DNA of 64,000 nucleotides, from assembly GCA_934454145.1 (NCBI GenBank), contig CAKSFT010000006.1, positions 124,001 to 188,000 of the forward strand, in the 5' to 3' direction. Position 1 is the stretch's first letter, and every line of letters begins with the position of its first letter. Positions 15,776 through 23,847 of this stretch are shown in pieces. Position numbers and translations under genes: made by a program. The stretch is from an uncultured Clostridia bacterium. Lineage in GTDB: Bacteria > Bacillota > Clostridia > UBA1381. The notes under the pieces are model-generated. The model searched no databases and had not been told where the DNA came from. It was given only the letters and a program-made list of their open reading frames with translations.

Positions 15776-15812
15776 TGTGGTCAATCGAGGGGTTGTCCCT
15801 CTCCCACTGTTA
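15776..15812 (-). promoter_or_regulatory. L1-binding-like mRNA element between rplK and rplA
   Basis: In RNA sense the element runs from UAACAGUGGGAG to GAUUGACCACA. Both ends match an element upstream of rplK, and they resemble the GUGGGAGG...ACCAC strands of 23S helix 76, which L1 binds. It lies directly before the rplA ribosome site. Confidence 0.5.
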
Positions 15813-15821
15813 TTTGCTGTA

Positions 15822-16247
15822 TCAGTCACCGACAACTATGCCCATACTTCTTGCAGTACCGGCAATCATACTCATAGCCGCTTCAACGCTTGCCGCGTTC
15901 AAGTCCGGCATTTTCTGTTCAGCAATTGCCTGCAAATCGGCTTTGCTTATTGTTGCAACCTTAGTCTTGTTCGGTACGCCCGAACCGCTGTTGATTTTAC
16001 ATGCTTTTTTAAGCAATACCGCTGCCGGCGGAGTTTTTGTGACAAAAGAGAATGTACGGTCTGCATATACTGTAATAACTACAGGGATAATAAGACCTGC
16101 ATCTTTTGCTGTTTTTTCGTTAAATTCCTTGGTGAACTGCATGATGTTTACACCGTGCTGTCCCAATGCCGGACCAACCGGGGGTGCCGGTGTTGCTTTG
16201 CCTGCCGGAATTTGTAATTTGATGTAACCTGCGACTTTTTGTGCCAT
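15822..16247 (-). CDS. rplK: 50S ribosomal protein L11
   Basis: A 141-residue L11 with the standard N-terminus (MAQKVAGYIKLQIPAGKATP), APPVGPALGQHGVNIMQF, and the C-terminal TAKSMGI-like RSMGIVV end. L11 forms the GTPase-associated centre with 23S rRNA. The start follows a strong AAGGAGGTGG site. It is in the order nusG-rplK-rplA typical of bacteria. Confidence 0.98.
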   Translation of the reverse strand: MAQKVAGYIKLQIPAGKATPAPPVGPALGQHGVNIMQFTKEFNEKTAKDAGLIIPVVITVYADRTFSFVTKTPPAAVLLKKACKINSGSGVPNKTKVATISKADLQAIAEQKMPDLNAASVEAAMSMIAGTARSMGIVVGD

Positions 16248-16285
16248 AATATGGCCACCTCCTTAAAATTTGCGATATACTCGCT

Positions 16286-16324
16286 TGTGGTAATTAACGG
16301 ACAAACTTGCCCTCCCACTGTTAC
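16286..16324 (-). promoter_or_regulatory. L1-binding-like mRNA element upstream of rplK
   Basis: The RNA reads UAACAGUGGGAGGGC, a short variable middle, then CGUUAAUUACCACA. It is the second copy of the element at 15776-15812 and looks like the 23S helix 76 L1 site, consistent with feedback control of rplK-rplA by L1. Confidence 0.55.
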
Positions 16325-16360
16325 CAGAGGGATTTATATAAACCTTTTCGGCTTATAAGC

Positions 16361-16885
16361 TTAAACTGATTTTGAAATCGAGTTGTAGTCTATCTCTGTC
16401 GGCGTTTCCTTGCCGAACATTGATATCCGTACAACAACCTTGCGGCGTGCCGCGTCGACAGACTCGACAATGCCCGAAAAACCTTCGAGCGGGCCCGATT
16501 TCACATCTACATGGTCTCCCGCGCTCACGTCCATTTCAGCCATGCGGACTTTTTCTACTCCCATTTTTTCAACCTCTTCGTCAGAAAGAGGAACAGGCTT
16601 TGAACCGGGGCCCACAAATCCGGTGACCCCTCTCGTGTTTCTTACGACGAACCAGCTTTCATCGTTCATAACCATTTTTATCACTACATAGCCGGGGAAA
16701 ACCTTACGCTTTACTATTTTTTCTACTCCGTTTTTCTCTTCAATGACATCTTCAAGCGGCACCTCAACAGATTGAATCATATCGCTGATTCCGCGGTTTT
16801 CAACCGATTTTTCGATGTTTGCCTTGACCTTGTTTTCGTAACCGGAGTACGTATGCACTACATACCATTTTGCTTCTTCAGCCAT
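16361..16885 (-). CDS. nusG: Transcription termination/antitermination factor NusG
   Basis: A 174-residue NusG with the N-terminal NGN domain (AKWYVVHTYSGYENKVKANI at residues 5-24; FPGYVVIKMVMND near 65; VRNTRGVTGFVGPG near 82) and a C-terminal KOW domain (DHVDVKSGPLEGFSGIVESV near 125). It binds RNA polymerase and couples transcription to translation or pausing. It sits between secE and rplK, in the classical order. Confidence 0.97.
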   Translation of the reverse strand: MAEEAKWYVVHTYSGYENKVKANIEKSVENRGISDMIQSVEVPLEDVIEEKNGVEKIVKRKVFPGYVVIKMVMNDESWFVVRNTRGVTGFVGPGSKPVPLSDEEVEKMGVEKVRMAEMDVSAGDHVDVKSGPLEGFSGIVESVDAARRKVVVRISMFGKETPTEIDYNSISKSV

Positions 16886-16905
16886 AAAAACTCCCCTTCT
16901 TCAAA

Positions 16906-17091
16906 TCAGAGTATTTTTGTCAGAGCTTTGAATAATTCAGCAAACCCGACGTCCAAAACAGACAGAATCACAGATGTGATAATGATAAAAACTAAAATAA
17001 TAAGAGTGTTGTGCAATAGCTGTTTTTTGTTGGGCCAGGATACTTTTTTGAGTTCGGATTTTGTTTCTTTAAAAAATCTTAATGCTCCCAT
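16906..17091 (-). CDS. secE: Preprotein translocase subunit SecE
   Basis: A 61-residue SecE of the short Gram-positive type. It has the conserved amphipathic stretch FFKETKSELKKVSWPNKKQL followed by one transmembrane helix (about 27-50). SecE clamps SecY in the membrane. It lies between rpmG and nusG. Confidence 0.96.
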   Translation of the reverse strand: MGALRFFKETKSELKKVSWPNKKQLLHNTLIILVFIIITSVILSVLDVGFAELFKALTKIL

Positions 17092-17114
17092 ATTTTTTCA
17101 ACCCCTTATCTTGA

Positions 17115-17264
17115 TTATTTTGTTTCCTTGTGCAGAGTGTGCTTTCTGCAGAATCTGCAGTATTTGTTCATTTCCAATCTGTCAGGATCGTTTTTCTTGT
17201 TCTTCATAGTATTATAGTTTCTCTGCTTACATTCCGAGCAAGCCAATGTGATTTTTACTCTCAT
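17115..17264 (-). CDS. rpmG: 50S ribosomal protein L33
   Basis: A 49-residue L33 too short for automatic ORF cut-offs. It reads MRVKITLACSECKQRNYNT at the start, and has two cysteine pairs, CSEC and CRFC, the zinc-binding form. The start ATG at 17264 follows ACGGAGGTG. It is the first gene of the rpmG-secE-nusG-rplK-rplA operon. Confidence 0.97.
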   Translation of the reverse strand: MRVKITLACSECKQRNYNTMKNKKNDPDRLEMNKYCRFCRKHTLHKETK

Positions 17265-17318
17265 GATTTACACCTCCGTTTAGAATAAAGCTACTTGGTG
17301 ATACTTTTTAACACACAA

Positions 17319-17340
17319 AAAAAAGAAGTCACCCTTCTGT
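17319..17340 (-). promoter_or_regulatory. Mini terminator-like hairpin in the rpmG leader
   Basis: In RNA sense AGAAG, a 5-base loop and CTTCT are followed by a long U-run. It lies just after the predicted start site, so it may act as an early attenuator or pausing site. Confidence 0.4.
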
Positions 17341-17345
17341 CAATC

Positions 17346-17374
17346 ATTATATCATCACATATGTAATAAGTCAA
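17346..17374 (-). promoter_or_regulatory. Promoter of the rpmG-secE-nusG-rplK-rplA operon
   Basis: TTGACT (17374-17369), a 17-base spacer and a perfect TATAAT (17351-17346). Confidence 0.78.
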
Positions 17375-17415
17375 GCTTTTTTTGAAAAAATTAAAGAAAT
17401 TTTTCAAAAAAACAT

Positions 17416-17453
17416 ACAGGTGATTGTAAAATTTTAATCTTACAATCACCTGT
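17416..17453 (-). terminator. Terminator of nadE
   Basis: 14-bp perfect arms (ACAGGTGATTGTAA and complement), followed in the minus direction by ATGTTTTTTTG. Confidence 0.85.
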
Positions 17454-17477
17454 TTCACTCATTTCAAACAGTCTGAA

Positions 17478-19418
17478 TCATTTGATGTCCTCAAGCGCAT
17501 CAAGCCATATTTTCGCCGAGGCGTCGGAGGGCATGCGCCAGTCGCCGCGCGGAGAAAGGCATATACTCCCTATTTTGATGCCGTCGGGAAGACAGCTTCT
17601 TTTAAATTGTTGTGAGAAGAACCGACGGTAAAAGGTTTTTAGCCATTTTAATATCACTTCGGGCGAAAAGTCGTCCGAGAAAGCGATTTTTGCCATATAA
17701 AATATTTTTTGCGGTTCAAATCCATATCGTATCATATTATATAGGAAGAAGTCATGCAATGCATAAGGGCCTACAATATCCTCAGTTTGCTGTGAAATCC
17801 TGCCGTCCTCGTCCGGCGGCAAAAGCTCCGGGCTTATCGGCGTGTCAACAATATCACGCAAAACCTCTGTGCTCCCCGGGAATATGCCGCATTCTGCAAT
17901 ACTGTCAATCAGCCAGCGGACAAGGGTTTTGGGTATTCCTGCATTGACTCCGTACATGCTCATGTGGTCTGCATTATATGTGCACCACCCAAGCGCAAGC
18001 TCGCTCAAATCCCCGGTGCCGACCACCAATCCGCCGATTTTGCCGGCATAATCCATCAGCACCTGTGTGCGCTCGCGCGCCTGCACGTTTTCGTATGTCA
18101 GGTCGGGCGTTATGCCGTCATGTCCGATGTCCTCAAAGTGCTTTATACATGCTTCTTTGATGTTTATTTCTTCGGAGGTTATTCCGAGGGTTCTCATGAG
18201 TTCAAGAGAATTTGAAAATGTGCGTTCTGTCGTCCCGAAAGCCGGCATTGTTATGCCGTAAACATCGGTGACGGGCCGGTTCACCGCACGCATCGCCGCC
18301 GTCGCCACAAGCAGCGCAAGCGTGGAATCAAGTCCGCCCGAAACTCCTATGACAGGTTTTGCACCTGTGATTTCCAGTCTTTTTTTCAAGCCTGCCGTCT
18401 GCATACGGAAGATGTCCATACACCTTTCCTGTCTGCTTTGCTTTGCCGACGGGACAAACGGAAGCTTTTTGATATGATATTGTGTGCCGTCGCCGCGCAG
18501 TTCCGCCTTTATGTCGACATGCCGGCACGGCTGTGAACTGCCGTAAAGGGCGGCACTGTCCTTAAAGCTTTTAAATTTCATTCTGTCTGCCTTGACCTTG
18601 CCGAAATCTATGTCCTGAATCAACATATAATCTCCGTCGACAGTTTTTTCATTTTCGGCAATGATTTTGCCCGATTCGGCAATCAGCGCATGCCCCGAAA
18701 AAACAAGGTCTGTTGTTGATTCCCCGGCGCCTGACGAGGCATAAACGTATCCGCATACACAGCGCGCCGATTGCTGAGATATCAGCTCGCGGCGGTATTT
18801 TCTTTTTGATATTGTTTCATTGCTTGCAGAAAGGTTAAGAATTATTTCTGCGCCGTTTACGGCAAGAAAACTGCCCGGCGGAATCGGGGTCCACAGGTCT
18901 TCACATATTTCAACCCCAAAGCTTGTCTGCGCATTTATGCCGAATATTATGTCCCTGCCAATCGGAATGTCATAATCGCCTCCAATCCCAAGCTCTTCAG
19001 AGCAGATTTTATCAACACTTAAATCAGAGGCGGACGAAAACCATCTCTTCTCATAAAATTCATTGTAGTTCGGCAAAAATGTTTTTGGCACAATACCGAT
19101 GATTTTGCCGTTGTGCATGACAACGGCGGTGTTGTACAGTTGGCCGCGGACGGAAATCGGCGCCCCGACAACCATTATGCCTGTGATGTTTTCCGCCAAA
19201 AGCTTTTTGATTGTGTCCGACACCGCGCTCAAAAGGCGCGACTGAAAGAACAAATCACCGCACGTATAACCCGTCAGTGAAAGCTCGGGAAACAGCATAA
19301 TGTCACAGCCTTTTTTGTCAGCCTCGTGTGCCTTTTTTATTATTTCTGCGGTGTTAAATTCAACATCGCCCACCGACAGCCTCGGGACAATGCTTGCCGC
19401 ACGTAAAAAATCATACAT
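17478..19418 (-). CDS. nadE: NAD+ synthase, glutamine-hydrolysing
   Basis: A 646-residue two-domain enzyme. The N-terminal nitrilase-like amidohydrolase (about 1-290) has the Glu of FPELSLTGY (about 43) and the Cys of GVEICEDLW (about 170). The C-terminal ATP pyrophosphatase-type synthetase has the PP-loop GVSGGLDSTLAL (about 358). It converts deamido-NAD+ to NAD+ with glutamine as ammonia source. It lies 30 bases downstream of the SLH-cyclophilin gene with no terminator, so the two probably share a transcript. ATG at 19418 follows AAAAGAGG. Confidence 0.95.
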   Translation of the reverse strand: MYDFLRAASIVPRLSVGDVEFNTAEIIKKAHEADKKGCDIMLFPELSLTGYTCGDLFFQSRLLSAVSDTIKKLLAENITGIMVVGAPISVRGQLYNTAVVMHNGKIIGIVPKTFLPNYNEFYEKRWFSSASDLSVDKICSEELGIGGDYDIPIGRDIIFGINAQTSFGVEICEDLWTPIPPGSFLAVNGAEIILNLSASNETISKRKYRRELISQQSARCVCGYVYASSGAGESTTDLVFSGHALIAESGKIIAENEKTVDGDYMLIQDIDFGKVKADRMKFKSFKDSAALYGSSQPCRHVDIKAELRGDGTQYHIKKLPFVPSAKQSRQERCMDIFRMQTAGLKKRLEITGAKPVIGVSGGLDSTLALLVATAAMRAVNRPVTDVYGITMPAFGTTERTFSNSLELMRTLGITSEEINIKEACIKHFEDIGHDGITPDLTYENVQARERTQVLMDYAGKIGGLVVGTGDLSELALGWCTYNADHMSMYGVNAGIPKTLVRWLIDSIAECGIFPGSTEVLRDIVDTPISPELLPPDEDGRISQQTEDIVGPYALHDFFLYNMIRYGFEPQKIFYMAKIAFSDDFSPEVILKWLKTFYRRFFSQQFKRSCLPDGIKIGSICLSPRGDWRMPSDASAKIWLDALEDIK

Positions 19419-19448
19419 TTATAATACCTCTTTTTACAAATACTATAG

Positions 19449-20672
19449 TTATTCAACAACCGTTGCCTTTTTTATTACAACATCCTTCTTCGGCACCGAC
19501 ATTTCGCCAATACTGCTCATCCCGAGCCCCGCATCAAGGAAACCGTCAATGACGTCCATACCCTCAACGACCTTGCCGAAAGCGGCATAGTTCCCGTCCA
19601 GGAACGACGCATCGGCAAAGCATATAAAGAATTGGCTGCTCGCGGAATTGTTGAAACTTGCACGCGCCATAGAAATCACGCCGCGCTCATGTTTGAGTGT
19701 GTTTTTGGTGAACCCGTTTGCCGAAAATTCCCCGATTATGTTGTGTTCCGCGCCGCCCGTGCCGTCGCCGTTCGGGTCGCCGCCCTGCGCCATAAATCCC
19801 TCTATAACCCTGTGGAACTTGAGTCCGTCATAAAAACCCGACTTCACAAGCTCTGTGAAATTTGCCACGGTCTGCGGCGCATATTCTGGGTAAAGCTCCA
19901 GTGTAAAGCTTTTGCCGTCCTCCATTTCAAATTTAACCCTTGGGTGTCCCTGTGGGATTGTGTCATATATTTTGACTTTTTCGTTTACAAGTTTTTCGGC
20001 ATTGTCGGTCCTCTCGGTTATCTCCTGCAAAATTTGCTTTGTCAGGCGGTCAACACGGTTTACAATTGTCAATGCCTGTGCACGCGTGCCTTTTGAAGAC
20101 GCGTTGAAATTGCCGTTCTCATCGCCCGTCAAAAGCCCCTCCGATATACACGATGCAATTGCGTTGTCTATGGTTTCGCCGTACAAATCAAGGGTTGCCG
20201 TGCGGTCGGCATAGTCTGCCTTTCCGGGCTGCATGTCAAAAACATTCACCATGGAATCATAGAGCATGTATGCCATTTCCCAGCGTTTGATGGGATAGTT
20301 ATAGTTCTCACCCTCCAAAACGGATACGTAAACACCGTCATGTGAAACATCTTTGAGCGGTTTCCACATGCCGCTTAATACCGCAAAATTGTAGTATTTT
20401 GATGCCCAGTGTGTTTCATCGGCATATTCCGAGATATCAAATCCAAAGTTTTGGCACATCGACGCCACAAGCATTTTTGTAAATTCTGCTCTTGTGATTT
20501 CACCGTTCGGTCTGAAAAGTCCGTCGGCATATCCGTCTATAATCTTGTTTTCATATCCGTATTGGATTTCGCTTTCCGCCCAATGGCCGGCAACATCTGT
20601 GAATACATCGGCATATACGCTTGCCGTTGTCAGTGCAAAAACAGTTATCAATGCAAATATCTTTTTAAACAT
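19449..20672 (-). CDS. SLH-domain surface protein fused to a cyclophilin-type peptidyl-prolyl isomerase
   Basis: A 407-residue exported protein. A signal peptide (about 1-21) is followed by SLH repeats (DVFTDVAGHWAESEIQYGYE at 22-41, and further degenerate units to about 215) that bind secondary cell-wall polymer. The C-terminal cyclophilin domain (about 240-400) has FHRVIEGFMAQGGDPNGDGT and NSASSQFFICFADA, the core of cyclophilin-type isomerases. It probably helps fold exported proteins at the wall. Cyclophilins in Firmicutes are usually cytoplasmic or lipoproteins, so the SLH anchor is unusual. It is probably co-transcribed with nadE. Confidence 0.9.
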   Translation of the reverse strand: MFKKIFALITVFALTTASVYADVFTDVAGHWAESEIQYGYENKIIDGYADGLFRPNGEITRAEFTKMLVASMCQNFGFDISEYADETHWASKYYNFAVLSGMWKPLKDVSHDGVYVSVLEGENYNYPIKRWEMAYMLYDSMVNVFDMQPGKADYADRTATLDLYGETIDNAIASCISEGLLTGDENGNFNASSKGTRAQALTIVNRVDRLTKQILQEITERTDNAEKLVNEKVKIYDTIPQGHPRVKFEMEDGKSFTLELYPEYAPQTVANFTELVKSGFYDGLKFHRVIEGFMAQGGDPNGDGTGGAEHNIIGEFSANGFTKNTLKHERGVISMARASFNNSASSQFFICFADASFLDGNYAAFGKVVEGMDVIDGFLDAGLGMSSIGEMSVPKKDVVIKKATVVE

Positions 20673-20714
20673 TTTTCTTTCCTTTCATAATTAAGCTGTT
20701 GATATTATACATTA

Positions 20715-20742
20715 ATTATAAAGGCAAATTTTGATTTGTCAA
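20715..20742 (-). promoter_or_regulatory. Promoter of the SLH-cyclophilin-nadE operon
   Basis: A perfect TTGACA (20742-20737), a 16-base spacer and a perfect TATAAT (20720-20715). A second TATAAT occurs 10 bases downstream. Confidence 0.7.
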
Positions 20743-20815
20743 CCTTTTGGGGATAAAAATATTATGTCCGGCAGTGAGGAAAAATAAAATATAAAATATT
20801 TTTTTGTTTTTGGGG

Positions 20816-20845
20816 TTGACATATTGTACTTTTGTGTGTTATAAT
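20816..20845 (+). promoter_or_regulatory. Promoter of tRNA-Pro
   Basis: A perfect TTGACA (20816-20821), an 18-base spacer and a perfect TATAAT (20840-20845), about 20 bases before the tRNA. Confidence 0.8.
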
Positions 20846-20865
20846 GTATTTCGTTGTTTGACAAT

Positions 20866-20942
<77 letters not shown>

Positions 20943-20950
20943 TATTTTTT

Positions 20951-20994
20951 AACCGCATAAATGCTCGAAAGTATAGTGTTTATGCGGTTTTTGT
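20951..20994 (+). terminator. tRNA terminator
   Basis: AACCGCATAAA pairs with TTTATGCGGTT (11 bp), followed by TTTTGTTTG. Confidence 0.85.
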
Positions 20995-21165
20995 TTGTTT
21001 TGATTCATAACTCAATATAACAAACTGTAACAAAGTATAACTATATAGGGTTGTCAAATCGGTTGTCAAAATTTCAGCGCATGTGATACAAACAATATTT
21101 TTTCCGCCGATTTCTGCACCTTATCCCCACCTGCTGAATAATATATTTTCAGGAGAGTGATATAT

Positions 21166-23016
21166 ATGTGCGGAATTGCAGGAATTATTAATTTCAAAAA
21201 AAATCTCGTTACATACAAGCAATACAACAAGCTTTTGGTGCGCGAAATGGCACAGTCCATCGCACACCGCGGTCCCGACGCCTCGGGAGAATGGGTCGGC
21301 GAGCACGCGGCGTTTTCTCATGTCAGGCTTGCCGTCATAGACCCCGAAGGCGGAAAACAGCCCATGCAAAGGGCATCACAAGGACATGAGTATGTCATAA
21401 CATACAACGGCGAACTGTACAACACCGATGAACTCCGCGCCGAATTGAAAAAGGCAGGGTACAGCTTTACAACCACCTCCGACACAGAGGTGCTTCTGTA
21501 TGCATACATTCATTATGGCGACGGCTGTGCCGACAAGCTGAACGGCATTTATGCCTTCTGCATCTGGGATTCTCTGCGCCGTCAAGTCTTTGCCTGTCGC
21601 GACAGATTTGGCGTAAAGCCGTTTTTCTATACCGTCAAAGAGGACACAATGGTGTTCGGCTCCGAACTGAAAGCTTTGTTCAGGCACCCTTCAATATCCC
21701 CCGAGCTCGACTCTGACAGTCTGCGCGAAATATTTGCCATTTCCCCGGCAAGAACCCCGGGCATCGGTGTATTCAAGGGGGTTTATGAGCTCCGCCCCGG
21801 GCATTGTATGACCATAGATGAAAGTGGAATGAAAATAAAGCGCTATTGGGGACTGGAAAGCAAAGAACACCCCGACAGTTATGCGGACACAATAGAGAGA
21901 GTCCGCGAACTCCTAAAGGACAGCATAACCCGACAGCTTGTGTCCGACGTGCCGATAGGCACACTGCTTTCGGGCGGACTGGATTCAAGCATAATTACCG
22001 CCGTCGCGGCAAATCATATGAAAGAAAAGGGCGAGCGTCTTTGCACATATTCCTTTGATTATGAGGACAATGACAAATATTTCAAAGCATCTGCTTTTCA
22101 GCCCGACGCGGACGCGCCATGGGTCAAGCGAATGAGCGAGGAATTTGACACCAACCACACTTATCTTTGCTGTCCGAATACATACCTCATCGAGTATCTG
22201 AAAAATGCAACACTCTACAAGGATTTGCCCGGCATGGCAGATGTGGATTCTTCACTTTTATATTTCTGCCGCCAAATAAAACAAAAACATACGGTTGTCC
22301 TCTCAGGCGAATGTTCGGACGAAATTTTTGGCGGATATCCGTGGTTCCGCAGTGAAAAAGCATTCAACACCCCTGCCTTCCCGTGGGCATACGACCTTTC
22401 AATCAGGGACAATGTCCTCACACCGGCTGTCAGCAACACTCTGCGCCTTGAGGAATATTCCGAAATGAGATACGAGCAGTCAATCGCCGAAACGCCTCGC
22501 TGTGACAGCGATTCTGCGGAAGAGCGCCGCAGACGCGAAATATCATATCTCAACATAAACTGGTTTATGACAAACCTCCTTGACAGAAAGGACCGCATGA
22601 GCATGGCAAGCGGGCTGGAAGTGCGTGTCCCCTTCTGTGACCACCGCCTTGTGGAATATGTGTGGAATATCCCCTGGGATATGAAAAACCGCGGCAACAT
22701 TTCCAAAAATATTCTGCGCGAGGCCGCACGCGGACTTCTCCCGGACGATGTCCTGATGCGCAAAAAAAGCCCGTATCCAAAAACCCACAACCCCTTCTAT
22801 GAGCAGGCAATAAAAACATATATGACACGCCTTGCCCATGACAAGGATTGTATGTTGTTTGCTTTTGTTGACAGGCAAAAAGTGCTTGAACTATGCGGCG
22901 AAAGCCTGGATTACGGAAAACCGTTTTTCGGTCAGCTTATGGCAGGGCCGCAATTTTTGGGATTCCTTGCCCAAGTCAACTATTGGCTTGAAGAATTTAA
23001 ACCGCGCATTGTATAA
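21166..23016 (+). CDS. asnB: Asparagine synthetase B, glutamine-hydrolysing
   Basis: A 616-residue AsnB. ATG at 21166 is the true start because the catalytic Cys must be residue 2 after Met removal (MCGIAGIINF) and AGGAGAGTG lies just upstream. The N-terminal Ntn glutaminase domain (about 1-215) contains HRGPDASGEW and YNGELYN; the C-terminal synthetase domain has the PP-loop LLSGGLDSSI (about 266) and SGECSDEIFGGYPWF. It makes asparagine from aspartate, glutamine and ATP. It is monocistronic and ends in a long palindromic terminator shared with the convergent sigma-factor operon. Confidence 0.95.
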   Translation: MCGIAGIINFKKNLVTYKQYNKLLVREMAQSIAHRGPDASGEWVGEHAAFSHVRLAVIDPEGGKQPMQRASQGHEYVITYNGELYNTDELRAELKKAGYSFTTTSDTEVLLYAYIHYGDGCADKLNGIYAFCIWDSLRRQVFACRDRFGVKPFFYTVKEDTMVFGSELKALFRHPSISPELDSDSLREIFAISPARTPGIGVFKGVYELRPGHCMTIDESGMKIKRYWGLESKEHPDSYADTIERVRELLKDSITRQLVSDVPIGTLLSGGLDSSIITAVAANHMKEKGERLCTYSFDYEDNDKYFKASAFQPDADAPWVKRMSEEFDTNHTYLCCPNTYLIEYLKNATLYKDLPGMADVDSSLLYFCRQIKQKHTVVLSGECSDEIFGGYPWFRSEKAFNTPAFPWAYDLSIRDNVLTPAVSNTLRLEEYSEMRYEQSIAETPRCDSDSAEERRRREISYLNINWFMTNLLDRKDRMSMASGLEVRVPFCDHRLVEYVWNIPWDMKNRGNISKNILREAARGLLPDDVLMRKKSPYPKTHNPFYEQAIKTYMTRLAHDKDCMLFAFVDRQKVLELCGESLDYGKPFFGQLMAGPQFLGFLAQVNYWLEEFKPRIV

Positions 23017-23027
23017 AGGCTATGTCA

Positions 23028-23073
23028 AAAAAAGCTGTCAGAAAAGTCAATTGACTTTTCTGACAGCTTTTTT
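23028..23073. terminator. Bidirectional terminator, perfect 40-base palindrome
   Basis: The arms AAAGCTGTCAGAAAAGTCAA and complement meet with no spacer, flanked by A-runs on the left and T-runs on the right. It serves both asnB (plus) and the sigma-factor gene (minus). It resembles the palindrome at 2954 in having AGTCA...TGACT at its centre. Confidence 0.85.
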
Positions 23074-23097
23074 CATTTCAGGTTTTCAGCACACCCT

Positions 23098-23838
23098 TTA
23101 TTCTGCCGAAAACAGCATGTTTCTTATCTTTTTCAGGACTTTTCTTTCCATTCTGGAAACATACATCTGTGACTTATCCCATTTTTTCGCAATCTGAATC
23201 TGGCTCAGTTCATCATAATATCTCAGTCTGACAAATTCCGCCTCCCTCTCGGTCAGCTTTCCCACGCAATATTCCACAAAATCGCGGTTTTCAATCATTA
23301 TAAAGTTGTTGTCATCGACACCCAAAAGGTTTGACAGGGTAAGGTTTCCGTCCGCATATGCTTCATCTTCAAGCGACTTGATAAATGCGGCGTCGCCTAT
23401 GGTGTATGCCCTGATTATGTCCTCCCTCGGGATATCCAGTATACGCGAAAGCTCATCAACCGATATATTGTCTTTGCTGTGGCGCTTAACCTGTTCCGCG
23501 CGGAAGAAAATTTCATAAAGCTTTCGCGGTACTTTTATAAAATTCCCCCTGTCCCTGAAGTAGTGGCGTATCTCCCCCAGAACCGTCGGCGTTGCATAAG
23601 TTGCAAAACACACACCTCTGTCAGGGTCAAAACGCTCTACGGCATACATAATCCCCATGCATGCCATCTGGAATATATCGTCATATTCTATGCCGCGGTT
23701 TATAAATTTCTTTGAAAGCACTTCGGCTATATATATGTATGAATTTACAAGTTCATCTCTTATTCTTTTGTCACCCGTTGCACGGTATTCATAAAACAGC
23801 TTGTTCTCTGCCGTGCAAGTCTTCAGCGCTGTTGCCAT
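23098..23838 (-). CDS. Sigma-70 family factor of the SigB/SigF/SigG type
   Basis: A 246-residue sigma factor. Region 2 (RIRDELVNSYIYIAEVLSKK, DDIFQMACMGIMYAVERFDP, FATYATPTVLGEIRHYFRDR) is followed by regions 3 and 4, with a C-terminal helix-turn-helix (LSQIQIAKKWDKSQMYVSRM). The sequence style is that of the SigB/F/G branch that controls stress or sporulation genes. However, no anti-sigma factor or spoIIA genes are adjacent; its only partner is a single-pass membrane protein gene 9 bases upstream. So it is either a displaced sporulation sigma factor or a lineage-specific one; which cannot be settled here. Confidence 0.85.
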   Translation of the reverse strand: MATALKTCTAENKLFYEYRATGDKRIRDELVNSYIYIAEVLSKKFINRGIEYDDIFQMACMGIMYAVERFDPDRGVCFATYATPTVLGEIRHYFRDRGNFIKVPRKLYEIFFRAEQVKRHSKDNISVDELSRILDIPREDIIRAYTIGDAAFIKSLEDEAYADGNLTLSNLLGVDDNNFIMIENRDFVEYCVGKLTEREAEFVRLRYYDELSQIQIAKKWDKSQMYVSRMERKVLKKIRNMLFSAE

Positions 23839-23847
23839 AAGCTTTCC

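Noticed and set aside
20990..21080. Integration site downstream of tRNA-Pro
   Set aside because: There are short TTGTCAAA repeats near 21051-21070, but no copy of the tRNA 3' end and no integrase gene.
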